From assembly GCF_003044565.1 (NCBI RefSeq), contig NZ_POXG01000001.1:372001-436000 (forward strand): a DNA stretch of 64,000 nt, read 5' to 3'. The notes beneath the pieces are model-generated. The model ran no database searches, was not told the DNA's origin, and saw nothing but the letters and a program-made list of their open reading frames with translations. The DNA is from Neisseria sicca (GTDB lineage Bacteria; Pseudomonadota; Gammaproteobacteria; Burkholderiales; Neisseriaceae). Each line of letters starts with the position of its first letter. Position 1 is the first letter of the stretch. Below are positions 54,962 through 63,927 of the stretch, piece after piece. A program made the translations under genes and the position numbers.

Positions 54962-56398
54962 ATGCCGTTGCTGTCGATTGAATTCGCAGTATTTTTTATT
55001 GCTTTTCTGCCTCTTTATTGGGCATTTTTCCGTATGCCGTCGGTGCAGAATATTTTGCTTCTGCTAGCGGGTATGGGTTGGCTGTATCACTTGAATCCTA
55101 TCTTTGCCGCCGTGATTGCCTGCTATTCGTCCTGCGTGCATTTGCTCGGCCTGTTGATGTCGTCTGAAAACGAAAACATACGGAAATTCTGGCTGGGCTT
55201 CGGCGTAGCGACTGCTTTGGCAGTATTGTGTTTCTTCAAATATTTCGATTTTTTCCGCCCGTTTATCCGCCAATACACGGGGCAGAGCGAGATTGTCGAT
55301 ATCTTGATGCCTTTGGGGCTGTCTTATTACACGTTTCAATCTTTGGCTTATTTGGTGTACTGCTGCCGCCATCCGATGGGCGACCGCTTTGCGTGGCATG
55401 AGTTGCTGCTGCATTTGAGCTTTTTCCCGACCATTACTTCCGGTCCGATTATCCGCGCGGCGGCGTTTAAGAGCATAGACGGCGAACAGGCGGGGGCTTT
55501 GGCGCAGATTCGGACTGCCGAAACGCGCGCATTGGTACGCCCAGCGCTGGCGGTGTGCTTGATTTTGCTGGGCATTGCTAAAAAGTGGTGGTTGGCGGGT
55601 GCGCTGGGAGAAGGCTGGGTATCGCCCGTTTTCGAGAATCCCGCCCAATTTGACGGCTGGGGCGTGTTGTCGGGGGTGTACGGCTATACCTTCCAGCTTT
55701 TCTTTGATTTTTCAGGCTATTCGGATTTGGTTATCGGGATGGCGATGCTGCTCGGTTTCCGCCTGCCGAAAAACTTTGCCGCACCGCTGCGCGCGTTCAA
55801 TATCCGCGACTTCTGGAACCGTTGGCACATCAGCCTTTCCACTTGGATACGCGACTACATTTATATTCCTTTGGGCGGCAACAAACACGGCTTCGTCCTG
55901 ACGCAGTTTAACTTGTTGCTGGCGATGGTATTGTCGGGCGTTTGGCACGGCTACGGCTGGAATTTCCTGCTGTGGGGCGCGCTGCACGGCGTGGCATTAA
56001 TTTTGCTCAACTGCGGCGACAAGATATTCGGTCGGGACGGTTCACGTCGTCTGAAAATCTTGCGACCGCTTGCCTGGTTCGTCACTTTTCATTTCGTCTG
56101 CTTCACTTTCGTCGTGTTCAACACCGGCAGCCTCGCCGATACGCAGATGGTTTTTGATGCCTTATTTACCAACGAAACAGGTTGGGCTGCGCCGAAGCAG
56201 GCAGATATCCTGCTGCTTGCCGCGTTTGGTCTGATGATTTTGCTCTACCCGTATTTGCTTCGCCTGTTTGACGGCGCGGTGGCGGCGTTGGAAAAAATGC
56301 CGATGTGGCTTTGGTTTATACCGCTGACGCTGGCGTTGGTGTTGATTATCGTATTGGCGCCGTCGGGCATTCCGGGCTTTATTTACGCCGACTTTTAA
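54962..56398 (+). CDS. patA: Peptidoglycan O-acetyltransferase membrane subunit (MBOAT)
   Basis: 478 aa integral membrane protein with about twelve segments. MBOAT signatures: SYYTFQSLAYLVY, FNIRDFWNRWHISLSTWIRDYIYIPLGG and the active-site His in SGVWHGYGWNFLLWG (about residue 322). In the Neisseria/AlgI-like PatA family it passes acetyl from cytoplasmic acetyl-CoA across the membrane for transfer to MurNAc O-6. It is first of the patA-patB-ape1 cluster; patB starts 15 bases after its stop. Confidence 0.9.
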   Translation: MPLLSIEFAVFFIAFLPLYWAFFRMPSVQNILLLLAGMGWLYHLNPIFAAVIACYSSCVHLLGLLMSSENENIRKFWLGFGVATALAVLCFFKYFDFFRPFIRQYTGQSEIVDILMPLGLSYYTFQSLAYLVYCCRHPMGDRFAWHELLLHLSFFPTITSGPIIRAAAFKSIDGEQAGALAQIRTAETRALVRPALAVCLILLGIAKKWWLAGALGEGWVSPVFENPAQFDGWGVLSGVYGYTFQLFFDFSGYSDLVIGMAMLLGFRLPKNFAAPLRAFNIRDFWNRWHISLSTWIRDYIYIPLGGNKHGFVLTQFNLLLAMVLSGVWHGYGWNFLLWGALHGVALILLNCGDKIFGRDGSRRLKILRPLAWFVTFHFVCFTFVVFNTGSLADTQMVFDALFTNETGWAAPKQADILLLAAFGLMILLYPYLLRLFDGAVAALEKMPMWLWFIPLTLALVLIIVLAPSGIPGFIYADF

Positions 56399-56413
56399 AA
56401 GGACAATCAGAAT

Positions 56414-57490
56414 ATGAAACGCTTTATTTCCCTGTTTGCTTCCCTTTTGGTTTGTACCTTTGGCGCGGCGTGGTTCAGCCAAGACTCCATTAATGCCTAT
56501 TGGCAGCAGACTTATCATCAGGCTTCGCCGCTGGAGCCGTTGTCCGAATACGAATGGTGGCGCACGGGCGCGAAGCTGCAACAAGACGCATACGCCTTTT
56601 CAGACGACCTCAAAGCACGTTTGGCAGGACAGCCTGTGATTGCCGAACCGGAACCTCAAATCGCTGAAGACGACGGGTCGTCTGAACAAAATGCGCAGCT
56701 CAATGCGTCCGAACCGCACGAAAAAAACCGTCCCGCCAACGGACGCCAAGCTCAAACGGCGCAACACGGCGGACAACCCGAAGCACATCATCTCCCTATT
56801 ACCCCACCTGCCAATATCGTTCTCGGACAAGGCGACAAAGTCTTTTTTGCGGGCGACTCGATGATGCAGGGCGTTGCGCCTTTTGTCGAAAGAAGCCTGA
56901 AAAAACAATACGGCATCCAGTCGGTAAACTTAAGCAAACAAAGTACCGGATTGTCCTATCCCAAGTTTTTCGACTGGCCGAACACCATCGAGCAGACGCT
57001 GAAACAACAAACCGACATCCGCCTTCTGGTCGTCTTCCTCGGCCCTAACGACCCGTGGGACTTCCCGAAAGGCAAAAAATACCTGAAATTCGCCTCGCGC
57101 GAATGGTCAGAAGAATACCTCAGCCGCGTCAACCGCATCCTGACCGCCGCCGAGCAACACCACGTCCAAGTCATTTGGATGGGCATTCCTTATATGAAAC
57201 AGGCAAAACTTAACAAGCAAATGCGATATCTCGACAAACTTTTAGCAGACGAGATTAGTCCAAAAGCCTTGTGGATACCGACCGACAAGCTCCTCAGCAA
57301 CGGCTCGGACACCTACGCCGACTCCGTCAACATCAATGGAAAAATCATCCGCTACCGCAGCAAAGACGGCATCCACTTCTCTGCTGAAGGACAAAAACTG
57401 CTCGCGGATAAAATCATGGAAAAAATCGTTTTTCAGACGACCCCTGAAATGAACGGCGAGGAACGCACGGAACAATTATCCGCACGTTAA
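56414..57490 (+). CDS. patB: Peptidoglycan O-acetyltransferase PatB
   Basis: 358 aa. An N-terminal membrane anchor (about residues 4-22) is followed by a Gln/Glu/Pro-rich linker (about 75-135) and an SGNH domain: GDSMMQG (Ser nucleophile, about residue 153), FLGPNDPWDFP, and the catalytic Asp-His in SKDGIHFSAEG. It moves acetyl from PatA to peptidoglycan in the periplasm, giving lysozyme resistance. Uptake sequences lie within the coding region. Confidence 0.88.
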   Translation: MKRFISLFASLLVCTFGAAWFSQDSINAYWQQTYHQASPLEPLSEYEWWRTGAKLQQDAYAFSDDLKARLAGQPVIAEPEPQIAEDDGSSEQNAQLNASEPHEKNRPANGRQAQTAQHGGQPEAHHLPITPPANIVLGQGDKVFFAGDSMMQGVAPFVERSLKKQYGIQSVNLSKQSTGLSYPKFFDWPNTIEQTLKQQTDIRLLVVFLGPNDPWDFPKGKKYLKFASREWSEEYLSRVNRILTAAEQHHVQVIWMGIPYMKQAKLNKQMRYLDKLLADEISPKALWIPTDKLLSNGSDTYADSVNINGKIIRYRSKDGIHFSAEGQKLLADKIMEKIVFQTTPEMNGEERTEQLSAR

Positions 57491-57603
57491 GCCCGTATCG
57501 GCAGCAAAAGGACGGCGTTTTGTTTATCCAATGCCGTCTTTTTCGTTACAATAGCCCTCCGCCGCGTCAAAAGACGTCGTCTGAAACCACACACAGGAAA
57601 CTC

Positions 57604-58713
57604 ATGAACATCAAAACCCTGTCCGTATCTCTTACCGCATTGTGTCTGTCTGCCGCCGCCCCTGCCGCCGATATGCTGCTGGAAAACTACGGCAGCAGCC
57701 GTCCCACATGGCTCTCCAAGCTCAAAAAACTTGACCGCAGCTCAGACGGCAAATTCCGCGTCCTCCAAATCGGCGATTCACACACCGCCGGCGACCTTTT
57801 CACCGAACAACTGCGCCTGCGCCTCCAACAAAAATGGGGCGACGGCGGCATAGGCTGGGTTTATCCTTCGAGCGTCAAAGGACAGCGCAGCGCAGCCGTC
57901 CGCTATGACGGCTCATGGCAAACCGTCAGCAGCCGCAGCGTTTCAGACGACTTCCCCTTAGGCGGCATCATCGCCAAAGCCAACGGCAGCAGCGTTACCA
58001 TCAGCGCCAAAGACGGCAGCAGCGGCGAGAAGCAGATTTCCGTCTTCGCCAAACCCGTCCTGCCCGAACAAACCCTGTCTTTCAACGGACGCGAAGTTCC
58101 CGCCGGAAGCAGCGGCTGGCAAATCATCCGTAGCACCAGCCGCCTGCCGCTGACCCTCAGCAGCTCCATGCCTTGGGACATCGGCTACATCAATATCGAA
58201 AATCCCGGACGCGGAGTAACCGTTTCCGCGCTCGGCATCAACGGCGCGCAACTGACCCACTGGTCCAAATGGCGTCCCTCTTGGCAGGATGACCTTGCCC
58301 AAACCCGCGCCGACCTCGTTATCATCGCCTACGGCACCAACGAAGCCTTCGCCCGCGATTTGGACATCACAGCCACCGAACAAAGCTGGCGCAGCTACAT
58401 CCGCCAAATCAAACAAAGCCTGCCCGACGCGGGCATCCTAATTCTCGGCGCACCCGAATCCCTTAAAAGCACTTCAGGAAGCTGTGGCACACGTCCCTCC
58501 ACTTTAAGCAGCATCCAACAAATGCAGCAGCGCGTCGCCCGCGAAGAAAAAATCATGTATTGGTCGTGGCAAAACGCGATGGGCGGCGAATGCAGCATGA
58601 AAAGCTGGATGAACCAAGGTCTTGCCGCTAAAGACGGCGTCCACTTCTCAGGCAAAGGCTACCGCCAAGCCTCCGACCGTCTCGCCGACAGCTTGATACA
58701 AATGGCGGATTAA
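57604..58713 (+). CDS. ape1: O-acetylpeptidoglycan esterase Ape1
   Basis: 369 aa from ATG 57604, with signal peptide ending APAADA-like (SAAAPAAD). SGNH motifs: GDSHTAGD (Ser, about residue 60), GINGAQ, the YGTNEAF segment, and KDGVHFSGKGY with the Asp-His pair near the C-terminus. It removes acetyl groups from MurNAc so that lytic transglycosylases can act. The insert of about residues 100-190 is a carbohydrate-binding-like module in this family. The frame to 57520 upstream includes an uptake sequence and no signal peptide. Confidence 0.9.
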   Translation: MNIKTLSVSLTALCLSAAAPAADMLLENYGSSRPTWLSKLKKLDRSSDGKFRVLQIGDSHTAGDLFTEQLRLRLQQKWGDGGIGWVYPSSVKGQRSAAVRYDGSWQTVSSRSVSDDFPLGGIIAKANGSSVTISAKDGSSGEKQISVFAKPVLPEQTLSFNGREVPAGSSGWQIIRSTSRLPLTLSSSMPWDIGYINIENPGRGVTVSALGINGAQLTHWSKWRPSWQDDLAQTRADLVIIAYGTNEAFARDLDITATEQSWRSYIRQIKQSLPDAGILILGAPESLKSTSGSCGTRPSTLSSIQQMQQRVAREEKIMYWSWQNAMGGECSMKSWMNQGLAAKDGVHFSGKGYRQASDRLADSLIQMAD

Positions 58714-58718
58714 ACAAT

Positions 58719-58752
58719 AAAGGTCGTCTGAAAATTTTCAGACGACCTTTTG
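58719..58752. terminator. Uptake-sequence hairpin terminator without loop
   Basis: AAAGGTCGTCTGAAAA directly followed by its complement and a T-run, after ape1. Between it and the CREE (58753-58879) I see no gene. Confidence 0.8.
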
Positions 58753-58879
58753 TTATGTTCGGGTTATCTCTACGCTTTCATTTAGGGCTCCAAACCGCAG
58801 GCAGAACAGTTTGGCGCTCCCTTTGAATCGCGCGTAGCACTATCGTTGCGAATATCAAGCCGAATCATGGCGCGGACGA

Positions 58880-59036
58880 TATAGTGGATTAAATTTAAAC
58901 CAGTACGGCGTTGCCTCGCCTTAGCTCAAAGAGAACGATTCTCTAAGGTGCTGAAGCACCAAGTGAATCGGTTCCGTACTATCTGTACTGTCTGCGGCTT
59001 CGTCGCCTTGTCCTGATTTAAAGTTAATCCACTATA
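58880..59036 (-). repeat. Correia repeat enclosed element, full length (157 bp)
   Basis: Complete CREE with both termini and the central palindromes, between the convergent ape1 and trpD. Confidence 0.94.
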
Positions 59037-59040
59037 AGAG

Positions 59041-59090
59041 GGTCGTCTGAAAACAGAAAAAAAAGATCGTGACCGTTTTCAGACGACCTT
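59041..59090. terminator. Uptake-sequence hairpin terminator for trpD
   Basis: GGTCGTCTGAAAAC pairs with GTTTTCAGACGACC, 4 bases past the trpD stop codon. Confidence 0.7.
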
Positions 59091-59093
59091 TGC

Positions 59094-60128
59094 TCATTCT
59101 TTGGCAAATTGCTGCGTAAAGCGGATAAATTCTTCTTTTTTCGCTTTTGCCTTGCCCGAATCGATGGCTGCCTCGGCGGCTTTGACACCGTCAGCCAGCG
59201 AAGGCACGACATTGCCGGCATAAAGCGCGGCGGCAGCGTTGAGCATGACGATGTCGCGTGCCGCGCCATGTTTGCCGCTCAACACTTCATCCATTTTCTC
59301 CAAAGATTCTTGCGCGTTGGCAACTTTGATTTCGTCCAAATCGCGGCGGATTTCAATGCCGAAATTGGCGGGGTTGATGTCGTATTCGCGGATTTCTCCG
59401 TCTTTCAGCTCGGCAACGCGGGTTTTGCCGGTCAGCGTGATTTCGTCCAAACCGCCTTCGCCGCATACGACCAAAACGTGTTTGGAGCCAAGCTGTTTCA
59501 ATACGCGCGACAGGATGCCGCACAAGTCGATGTGGAACACACCCAAGAGCTGGTTCGGCGCACCGGCAGGGTTGGTCAGCGGACCCAAGATATTGAAAAT
59601 ACTTCTAAACCCGAGCGAACGGCGCACGGGTGCGACGTGGCGCATCGCGCTGTGATGGTTTTGGGCAAACATAAAGCCCAAGCCTGTTTGACGGATGCTT
59701 TCGGCAACTTGCTTAGGCGTAATGTTCAACACCGCGCCCATCTGCTCCATCACGTCCGCCGCGCCGCTGGACGAAGAAACGGAACGCCCGCCGTGTTTGG
59801 CGACTTTCGCGCCTGCCGCCGCCGCGACAAACATGGAAGTCGTGGAAATATTGAAGGTTTTTGCGCCGTCTCCGCCCGTACCGACAATATCGACGAGGTC
59901 GTCTGAATTTTCCAGCGGCACTTTGGCGGCAAATTCGCGCATGACGGCGGCGGCGGCGGTGATTTCCGATACGGTTTCGACTTTAATCCGCAGACCGGTC
60001 AGGATGGCGGCGATTTGTTCTGGCAGCACCTGCCCGCTCATAATCTGGCGCATCAGGTCGGTCATTTCATCGTAAAACAATTCGTTGTTGCTGATTAATC
60101 GTTCGATGGCTTGTTGCGGTGTAATCAT
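59094..60128 (-). CDS. trpD: Anthranilate phosphoribosyltransferase
   Basis: 344 aa, full length. It joins anthranilate to PRPP in tryptophan synthesis. The PRPP-binding [14 protein letters not shown] (about residues 86-99), [18 protein letters not shown] and the anthranilate-tunnel [27 protein letters not shown] are intact. It lies 66 bases after trpG on the same strand with a variant hairpin between. Confidence 0.96.
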   Translation of the reverse strand: MITPQQAIERLISNNELFYDEMTDLMRQIMSGQVLPEQIAAILTGLRIKVETVSEITAAAAVMREFAAKVPLENSDDLVDIVGTGGDGAKTFNISTTSMFVAAAAGAKVAKHGGRSVSSSSGAADVMEQMGAVLNITPKQVAESIRQTGLGFMFAQNHHSAMRHVAPVRRSLGFRSIFNILGPLTNPAGAPNQLLGVFHIDLCGILSRVLKQLGSKHVLVVCGEGGLDEITLTGKTRVAELKDGEIREYDINPANFGIEIRRDLDEIKVANAQESLEKMDEVLSGKHGAARDIVMLNAAAALYAGNVVPSLADGVKAAEAAIDSGKAKAKKEEFIRFTQQFAKE

Positions 60129-60159
60129 GATTCAATCCTTTTTCGGGTATTTTTACGTC

Positions 60160-60191
60160 AAACGTCGTCTGAAAGTTTTCAGACGACGTTT
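60160..60191. repeat. Compensated variant hairpin between trpG and trpD
   Basis: AAACGTCGTCTGAAA pairs perfectly with TTTCAGACGACGTTT. The G of the uptake word GGTCGTC is changed to C on one arm and the partner base has changed with it. Confidence 0.75.
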
Positions 60192-60194
60192 GTT

Positions 60195-60785
60195 TTAAGC
60201 GGCGGACGCTTGGAAGTCTTTAAATTCTTCCAAAAAGTTTTTCAACATATCGTGTCCGTGTTCGGTCAAAAGGGCTTCGGGGTGGAACTGCACGCCTTCA
60301 ATGGCGTATTCCTTATGCCGCACGCCCATGATTTCCTGATCTTCCGTCCATGCGGTTACTTCCAAACAGTCGGGCAGCGTATCGCGGGCGATGACAAGGC
60401 TGTGATAACGCGTGCAGGTAACGGGGTCGGGCAAATCTTTGAACATGCCTTTGTTTAAATGGAACACAGGCGAAACTTTGCCGTGCATCAGCGTTTTTGC
60501 CCGCACCACATCCCCGCCGAACGCTTCGCCTATCGTCTGATGTCCGAGGCACACGCCCATAATCGGCAGCTTGCCGGCGAAATGGCGCATGGCGGCGACC
60601 GAAATGCCCGCTTCTTTCGGCGAACAAGGACCCGGCCCGATAACGAGATATTGCGGTTTCAAAGCTTCGATTTCTTCGAGCGTAATATCGTCGTTTCGGC
60701 GGACGACGACTTCCTGACCGAGTTCGGCGAAATATTGGACGATGTTGTAGGTGAAGCTATCATAATTATCGAGAAATAAAAGCAT
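60195..60785 (-). CDS. trpG: Anthranilate synthase component II (glutamine amidotransferase)
   Basis: 196 aa class I amidotransferase supplying ammonia to TrpE. Catalytic Cys in [15 protein letters not shown] (about residue 79) and the His/Glu pair in [26 protein letters not shown] at the start is typical. pabA and trpG are similar in sequence, but adjacency to trpD supports trpG. trpE is not in the window. Confidence 0.93.
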   Translation of the reverse strand: MLLFLDNYDSFTYNIVQYFAELGQEVVVRRNDDITLEEIEALKPQYLVIGPGPCSPKEAGISVAAMRHFAGKLPIMGVCLGHQTIGEAFGGDVVRAKTLMHGKVSPVFHLNKGMFKDLPDPVTCTRYHSLVIARDTLPDCLEVTAWTEDQEIMGVRHKEYAIEGVQFHPEALLTEHGHDMLKNFLEEFKDFQASAA

Positions 60786-60871
60786 TTCGAATCTAACCTG
60801 CTGTTAATTAAAGAATCTTTGTTATTACCGCCTGAATCATACCCGATTTAATACCCGCTTTTGATTTTCTG

Positions 60872-61042
60872 TTACGAAACTGGGCGCGTTTTAATCCAGT
60901 TTTCCACTTCATCTAATCGCCATCGGGAAGCTGATCCAATCTTGTACGGGCGCGGAAATTCTTCCTCCTTAATCATGGCATAAATTTTCGTTTTCCCGCA
61001 ACCTGTTTTCTCGACGACTTCTTTTATTTTAAGAAATTTCAT
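60872..61042 (-). CDS. AlpA-family excisionase/regulator
   Basis: 56 aa from the Met at 61042. The short MerR-like HTH reads KIKEVVEKTGCGKTKIYAMI, with SRWRLDEVENWI after it, exactly the AlpA/Xis form found in prophages and integrative elements. The longer frame to 61279 overlaps the neighbouring gene. Nearest element gene to trpG. No integrase is seen between it and trpG. Confidence 0.85.
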   Translation of the reverse strand: MKFLKIKEVVEKTGCGKTKIYAMIKEEEFPRPYKIGSASRWRLDEVENWIKTRPVS

Positions 61043-61112
61043 TTTCTGCCTGCCTTTCGTATTTTCATCAGGCGGTATTTCCGCCGCCTGTCGGATTTGG
61101 TTTTGCTGATTT

Positions 61113-61325
61113 TCAATTCTTTCTTTTAAAGAATCGTTTAAGCCAAGAAGCCCCACACAATACAGGCAACCTTGCCACAACTTCGCCCTCGTAAACTGCC
61201 GCGGCCTGCGCCCGAATCTTCCGCTTCGCCTCTTCGGCACTGTCGGCAAATACAGATGCCGACCAACACTTGCCGCCAAACTTGTATTTGAATGTAAACT
61301 CTCTCTGTTTTGAATTTTTACTCAT
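61113..61325 (-). CDS. Small phage-type hypothetical protein
   Basis: 70 aa, basic. FTFKYKFGGKCWSASVFADSAEEAKRKIRA suggests a small beta-beta-alpha fold common in prophage ORFs; function unknown. Its start lies within the last 8 bases of the MazG-like gene (ATGAGTAA overlap), so the two are translationally coupled. Confidence 0.65.
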   Translation of the reverse strand: MSKNSKQREFTFKYKFGGKCWSASVFADSAEEAKRKIRAQAAAVYEGEVVARLPVLCGASWLKRFFKRKN

Positions 61326-61773
61326 TTTCCCCTGCCTTTAAAAACTTCGCTAAATCGGGTTTGAAGTAATTTTCGCCTTTTACGATTTTCCCGTTCTCGT
61401 TGAAAATCGGATTGCCGTTTTCGTCGAACTTACTCCAGTTTGACAAATTGACTTCTTGCAGCGCGCCGACCATATCAAACCCCATCATATAGCCCACGCC
61501 GATTGCTGTTACGATTTGGTCGCAAAGGGAATCCAGTAGGTCGATTTCCCAGTTTTCGGGCAAATCTACAAGATCGCCGTCAATATTCTTATCAATGGCA
61601 TCACATACATAAAATTCTTGCGAAAGCTGTTCTGCTTGTTCCGCGTTGCAGGACAACGCCTGCATCATTTCTGAAACTTCTTCAAAATGCGCTCCAATTT
61701 GGGTTGCCTTATCTTTTTCTGTTGGATTTGGTTTTGCTGCCTTGAACCAATTAATGATTTTTTCAATGTTCAT
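61318..61773 (-). CDS. MazG-like NTP pyrophosphohydrolase, phage type
   Basis: 151 aa, all-helical. The metal-binding pattern EEVSEM (about residues 31-36) and DLLDSLCDQIVTA (about 78-90) is that of all-alpha NTP pyrophosphatases, and QEVNLSNWSKFDENGNPI is typical of the phage-borne MazG-like family. It probably hydrolyses nucleotides during element replication. Confidence 0.8.
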   Translation of the reverse strand: MNIEKIINWFKAAKPNPTEKDKATQIGAHFEEVSEMMQALSCNAEQAEQLSQEFYVCDAIDKNIDGDLVDLPENWEIDLLDSLCDQIVTAIGVGYMMGFDMVGALQEVNLSNWSKFDENGNPIFNENGKIVKGENYFKPDLAKFLKAGENE

Positions 61774-61785
61774 TTTTTTTAACTC

Positions 61786-62070
61786 CTATTTAATTTGCAC
61801 GGTGTATTCTTTTTGGTCATGCGGCTTGTTTTGGTTTACCGCCTGCGCTTGGTAGTAGGCGCATAAGCCGTCTGCACTTGGATAGGTTAAGACGTTGATT
61901 TTCTCGACCTTGTAAACTGCGCCGTCCTGTGTTTTAAATTCCTGCCCGATGCGGTATGGGCAGCCGTGTTTTTCAGGGTGTGCTTTCAGGTCGTCTAAAA
62001 TATCTTCACGCTTTCGGCTTAGATAATTAATCGTGGTTGATAGCTGTCTCAGGTCGTCTGAAATTGTCAT
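61786..62070 (-). CDS. Phage-type hypothetical protein
   Basis: 94 aa. An N-terminal helical half with RKREDILDDL is followed by a beta-rich half with CPYRIGQEFKTQDGAVYKVEKINVL. No family recognised. Its ATG overlaps the stop codon of the 38-aa ORF upstream (ATGA). An uptake sequence lies near its start. Confidence 0.6.
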   Translation of the reverse strand: MTISDDLRQLSTTINYLSRKREDILDDLKAHPEKHGCPYRIGQEFKTQDGAVYKVEKINVLTYPSADGLCAYYQAQAVNQNKPHDQKEYTVQIK

Positions 62071-62183
62071 TTCGCTGGCCCTTTCTGATATTCGTTTATC
62101 TGCACCGCCCCTTTCGGGATTCCTGATAGCTCGATAGTCATGACGACTACGGCGATCAGGATTGCGGCAATTATGTCTTTCAT
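62067..62183 (-). CDS. 38-aa single-span membrane peptide
   Basis: MKDIIAAILIAVVVMTIELSG forms one membrane span, followed by a short polar tail. It overlaps the gene before it and the gene after it by ATGA at both ends, a pattern that supports real translation. Too short for standard callers. Confidence 0.6.
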   Translation of the reverse strand: MKDIIAAILIAVVVMTIELSGIPKGAVQINEYQKGPAK

Positions 62184-63091
62184 ATAATTTCTGCCCGAAT
62201 CAAATCCTTGCGGAATTGGTTGTAATTAATCAGGCTGATTCCCGTGTTTTCCTCGAACGGAATCAGGATTTTTGCCATTGCGACACGCACAAAATCAGAC
62301 AATCGGTCGAAGCTGCCAAGCGTCTTATAGTCGTCATGGCGAAGTTCGGGGATTGTGTTTGCCGGTTCGATTGTGTTGTTACATTCAGCAATACGGTAGA
62401 AATGCCATGCCGCGTTTAAGACTTCCTCGCGCAACACGTTTTCTTTTTCGCCGATGTCTTTAGCGATGGCGCGTATCGATTTGCCGTTGATGATGTCGAA
62501 TAAGGCTTGGATGTAGCGTTTCGGTCTGTCGTACAGGCTGGCGGTGTACAAGGCGATTTGCACGCTCGCGCAATATAAACCGACCTTGTCGATGGTCTTT
62601 TCAGGGACAACCGCGTCGTATGCTTCGCAATATTGGATCAGCTTCAACACTGGCTTCAGGATTTCACGCCGTTGGTTTGGCGATAGGTCGTCTGAATCAT
62701 TACCGCGCAGGCTCTCGATTGCCGCCTGTGCTTCATTGGTCGCCTTACTTAATTCACTGTCGGCGTAGATGCAGGCGATGACACGCATTGCGCGGATAAG
62801 TTTTTCAAACACGGTTACGCTGATTCGGTCATAACCGTAAACCAGCACTTCATAGTGCATAAGGTTTTTGATGTTTTCGGTCAGTTGCGCGTCAAGGTTT
62901 TGCGGTTCGCCTTTGTGCATCGCCATTTTGTTCATGGCGTGGATTGTTGCGATGGCCGACAGCTTGTTACGGTCAGCGCGTTTGTTACCGATATTTTCGC
63001 GGGCGTATTTTTTGACGGTTGATTCTTTCTTCGACGCACGTTTTGCAGCCATCATTTGACTTGCCGTCGGTCTTGTTGCTACTGTTTGCAT
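62180..63091 (-). CDS. Phage/element protein of unknown function, 303 aa
   Basis: Basic N-terminus (KRASKKESTVKKYAREN), then an all-helical body. A C-terminal RYIQALFDIINGKSIRAIAKDIGEKENVLREEVL segment looks like an HTH, so DNA binding (regulator or replication initiator) is possible. GAGGAAAC precedes the start. No family recognised. Confidence 0.65.
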   Translation of the reverse strand: MQTVATRPTASQMMAAKRASKKESTVKKYARENIGNKRADRNKLSAIATIHAMNKMAMHKGEPQNLDAQLTENIKNLMHYEVLVYGYDRISVTVFEKLIRAMRVIACIYADSELSKATNEAQAAIESLRGNDSDDLSPNQRREILKPVLKLIQYCEAYDAVVPEKTIDKVGLYCASVQIALYTASLYDRPKRYIQALFDIINGKSIRAIAKDIGEKENVLREEVLNAAWHFYRIAECNNTIEPANTIPELRHDDYKTLGSFDRLSDFVRVAMAKILIPFEENTGISLINYNQFRKDLIRAEII

Positions 63092-63150
63092 TTTGTTTCC
63101 TCGCTAATTTCCGTCCTCTCAACGGCACTGGTTTTACTTGTCTATTTGTT

Positions 63151-63546
63151 TCACAAATCCGGTTCGAAGAACTCATAAACATTAGGAAAATCAGGCCAGT
63201 TTGTAACAATTCCATCGTCACTAATATCAATATGGATATATTCGCCTCTTTTACCTGGTATTAAATCAAACGGAACGTAATAATTATCAATCTTTCCTAC
63301 CTCATTCCCAGATTTGTCAAACAAGGTGTATATGCCGTTATTGCAGATATTGTCATGTATTACTACTGGCACATCTCCTTGCCAAGATATAACCTTACCT
63401 GTGTCAACTTCTATTAATAAATCAAGTTCGCCATCATCATTAAATAAATGGTTTGGCAAGCTTTCTGAAACATTATCATGTAATTCAACTTCTATTCTTA
63501 CAGAATGAATTTCAACTTCGGTTAATTTGTAAACTTCTACTTTCAT
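63151..63546 (-). CDS. Element-borne hypothetical protein
   Basis: 131 aa from the Met at 63546, which has AGGAG at the right distance; the frame extends to 63576. Beta-rich and acidic (VEVELHDNVSESLPNHLFNDDGELDLLIEVDTG). AT-rich. Function unknown. Confidence 0.6.
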   Translation of the reverse strand: MKVEVYKLTEVEIHSVRIEVELHDNVSESLPNHLFNDDGELDLLIEVDTGKVISWQGDVPVVIHDNICNNGIYTLFDKSGNEVGKIDNYYVPFDLIPGKRGEYIHIDISDDGIVTNWPDFPNVYEFFEPDL

Positions 63547-63577
63547 TTTTTTGCTCCTAAAATAGTCTAACGTCATG

Positions 63578-63925
63578 TTAGTTGTCTGCTGATAATTTCA
63601 TTGCCGCGTCTATCGCGTCGCGCAATAATGGTTTAGACGGCGTTAACTCAATACCATCATCAACCAAAACCCAGCCTTTACGCATTTCACGCTTAACCAT
63701 GCCGTCAATATTAATTATCCTTTCGATAAAATCTAAACGTTTAGTGTCTAAATTCTTAACAGAAACTAATTCATTAGCTTTTACAAATTCAGGATGGTGG
63801 TATCCTTTAAAATGAACCTTTGCTTCATTATGCTCTGTATTCATTCCAACAATTACCCCGATTTCAGGGTAAAAATCTTTGTTTTCATGTTGAACCAAAT
63901 CGCCGAATTTAAATTGGTTGGTCAT
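63578..63925 (-). CDS. Element-borne hypothetical protein
   Basis: 115 aa. FKFGDLVQHENKDFYPEIGVIVGM is a small SH3-like barrel start (as in YorD/CarD-type folds), then a helical tail. Function unknown. Confidence 0.55.
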   Translation of the reverse strand: MTNQFKFGDLVQHENKDFYPEIGVIVGMNTEHNEAKVHFKGYHHPEFVKANELVSVKNLDTKRLDFIERIINIDGMVKREMRKGWVLVDDGIELTPSKPLLRDAIDAAMKLSADN

Positions 63926-63927
63926 TT

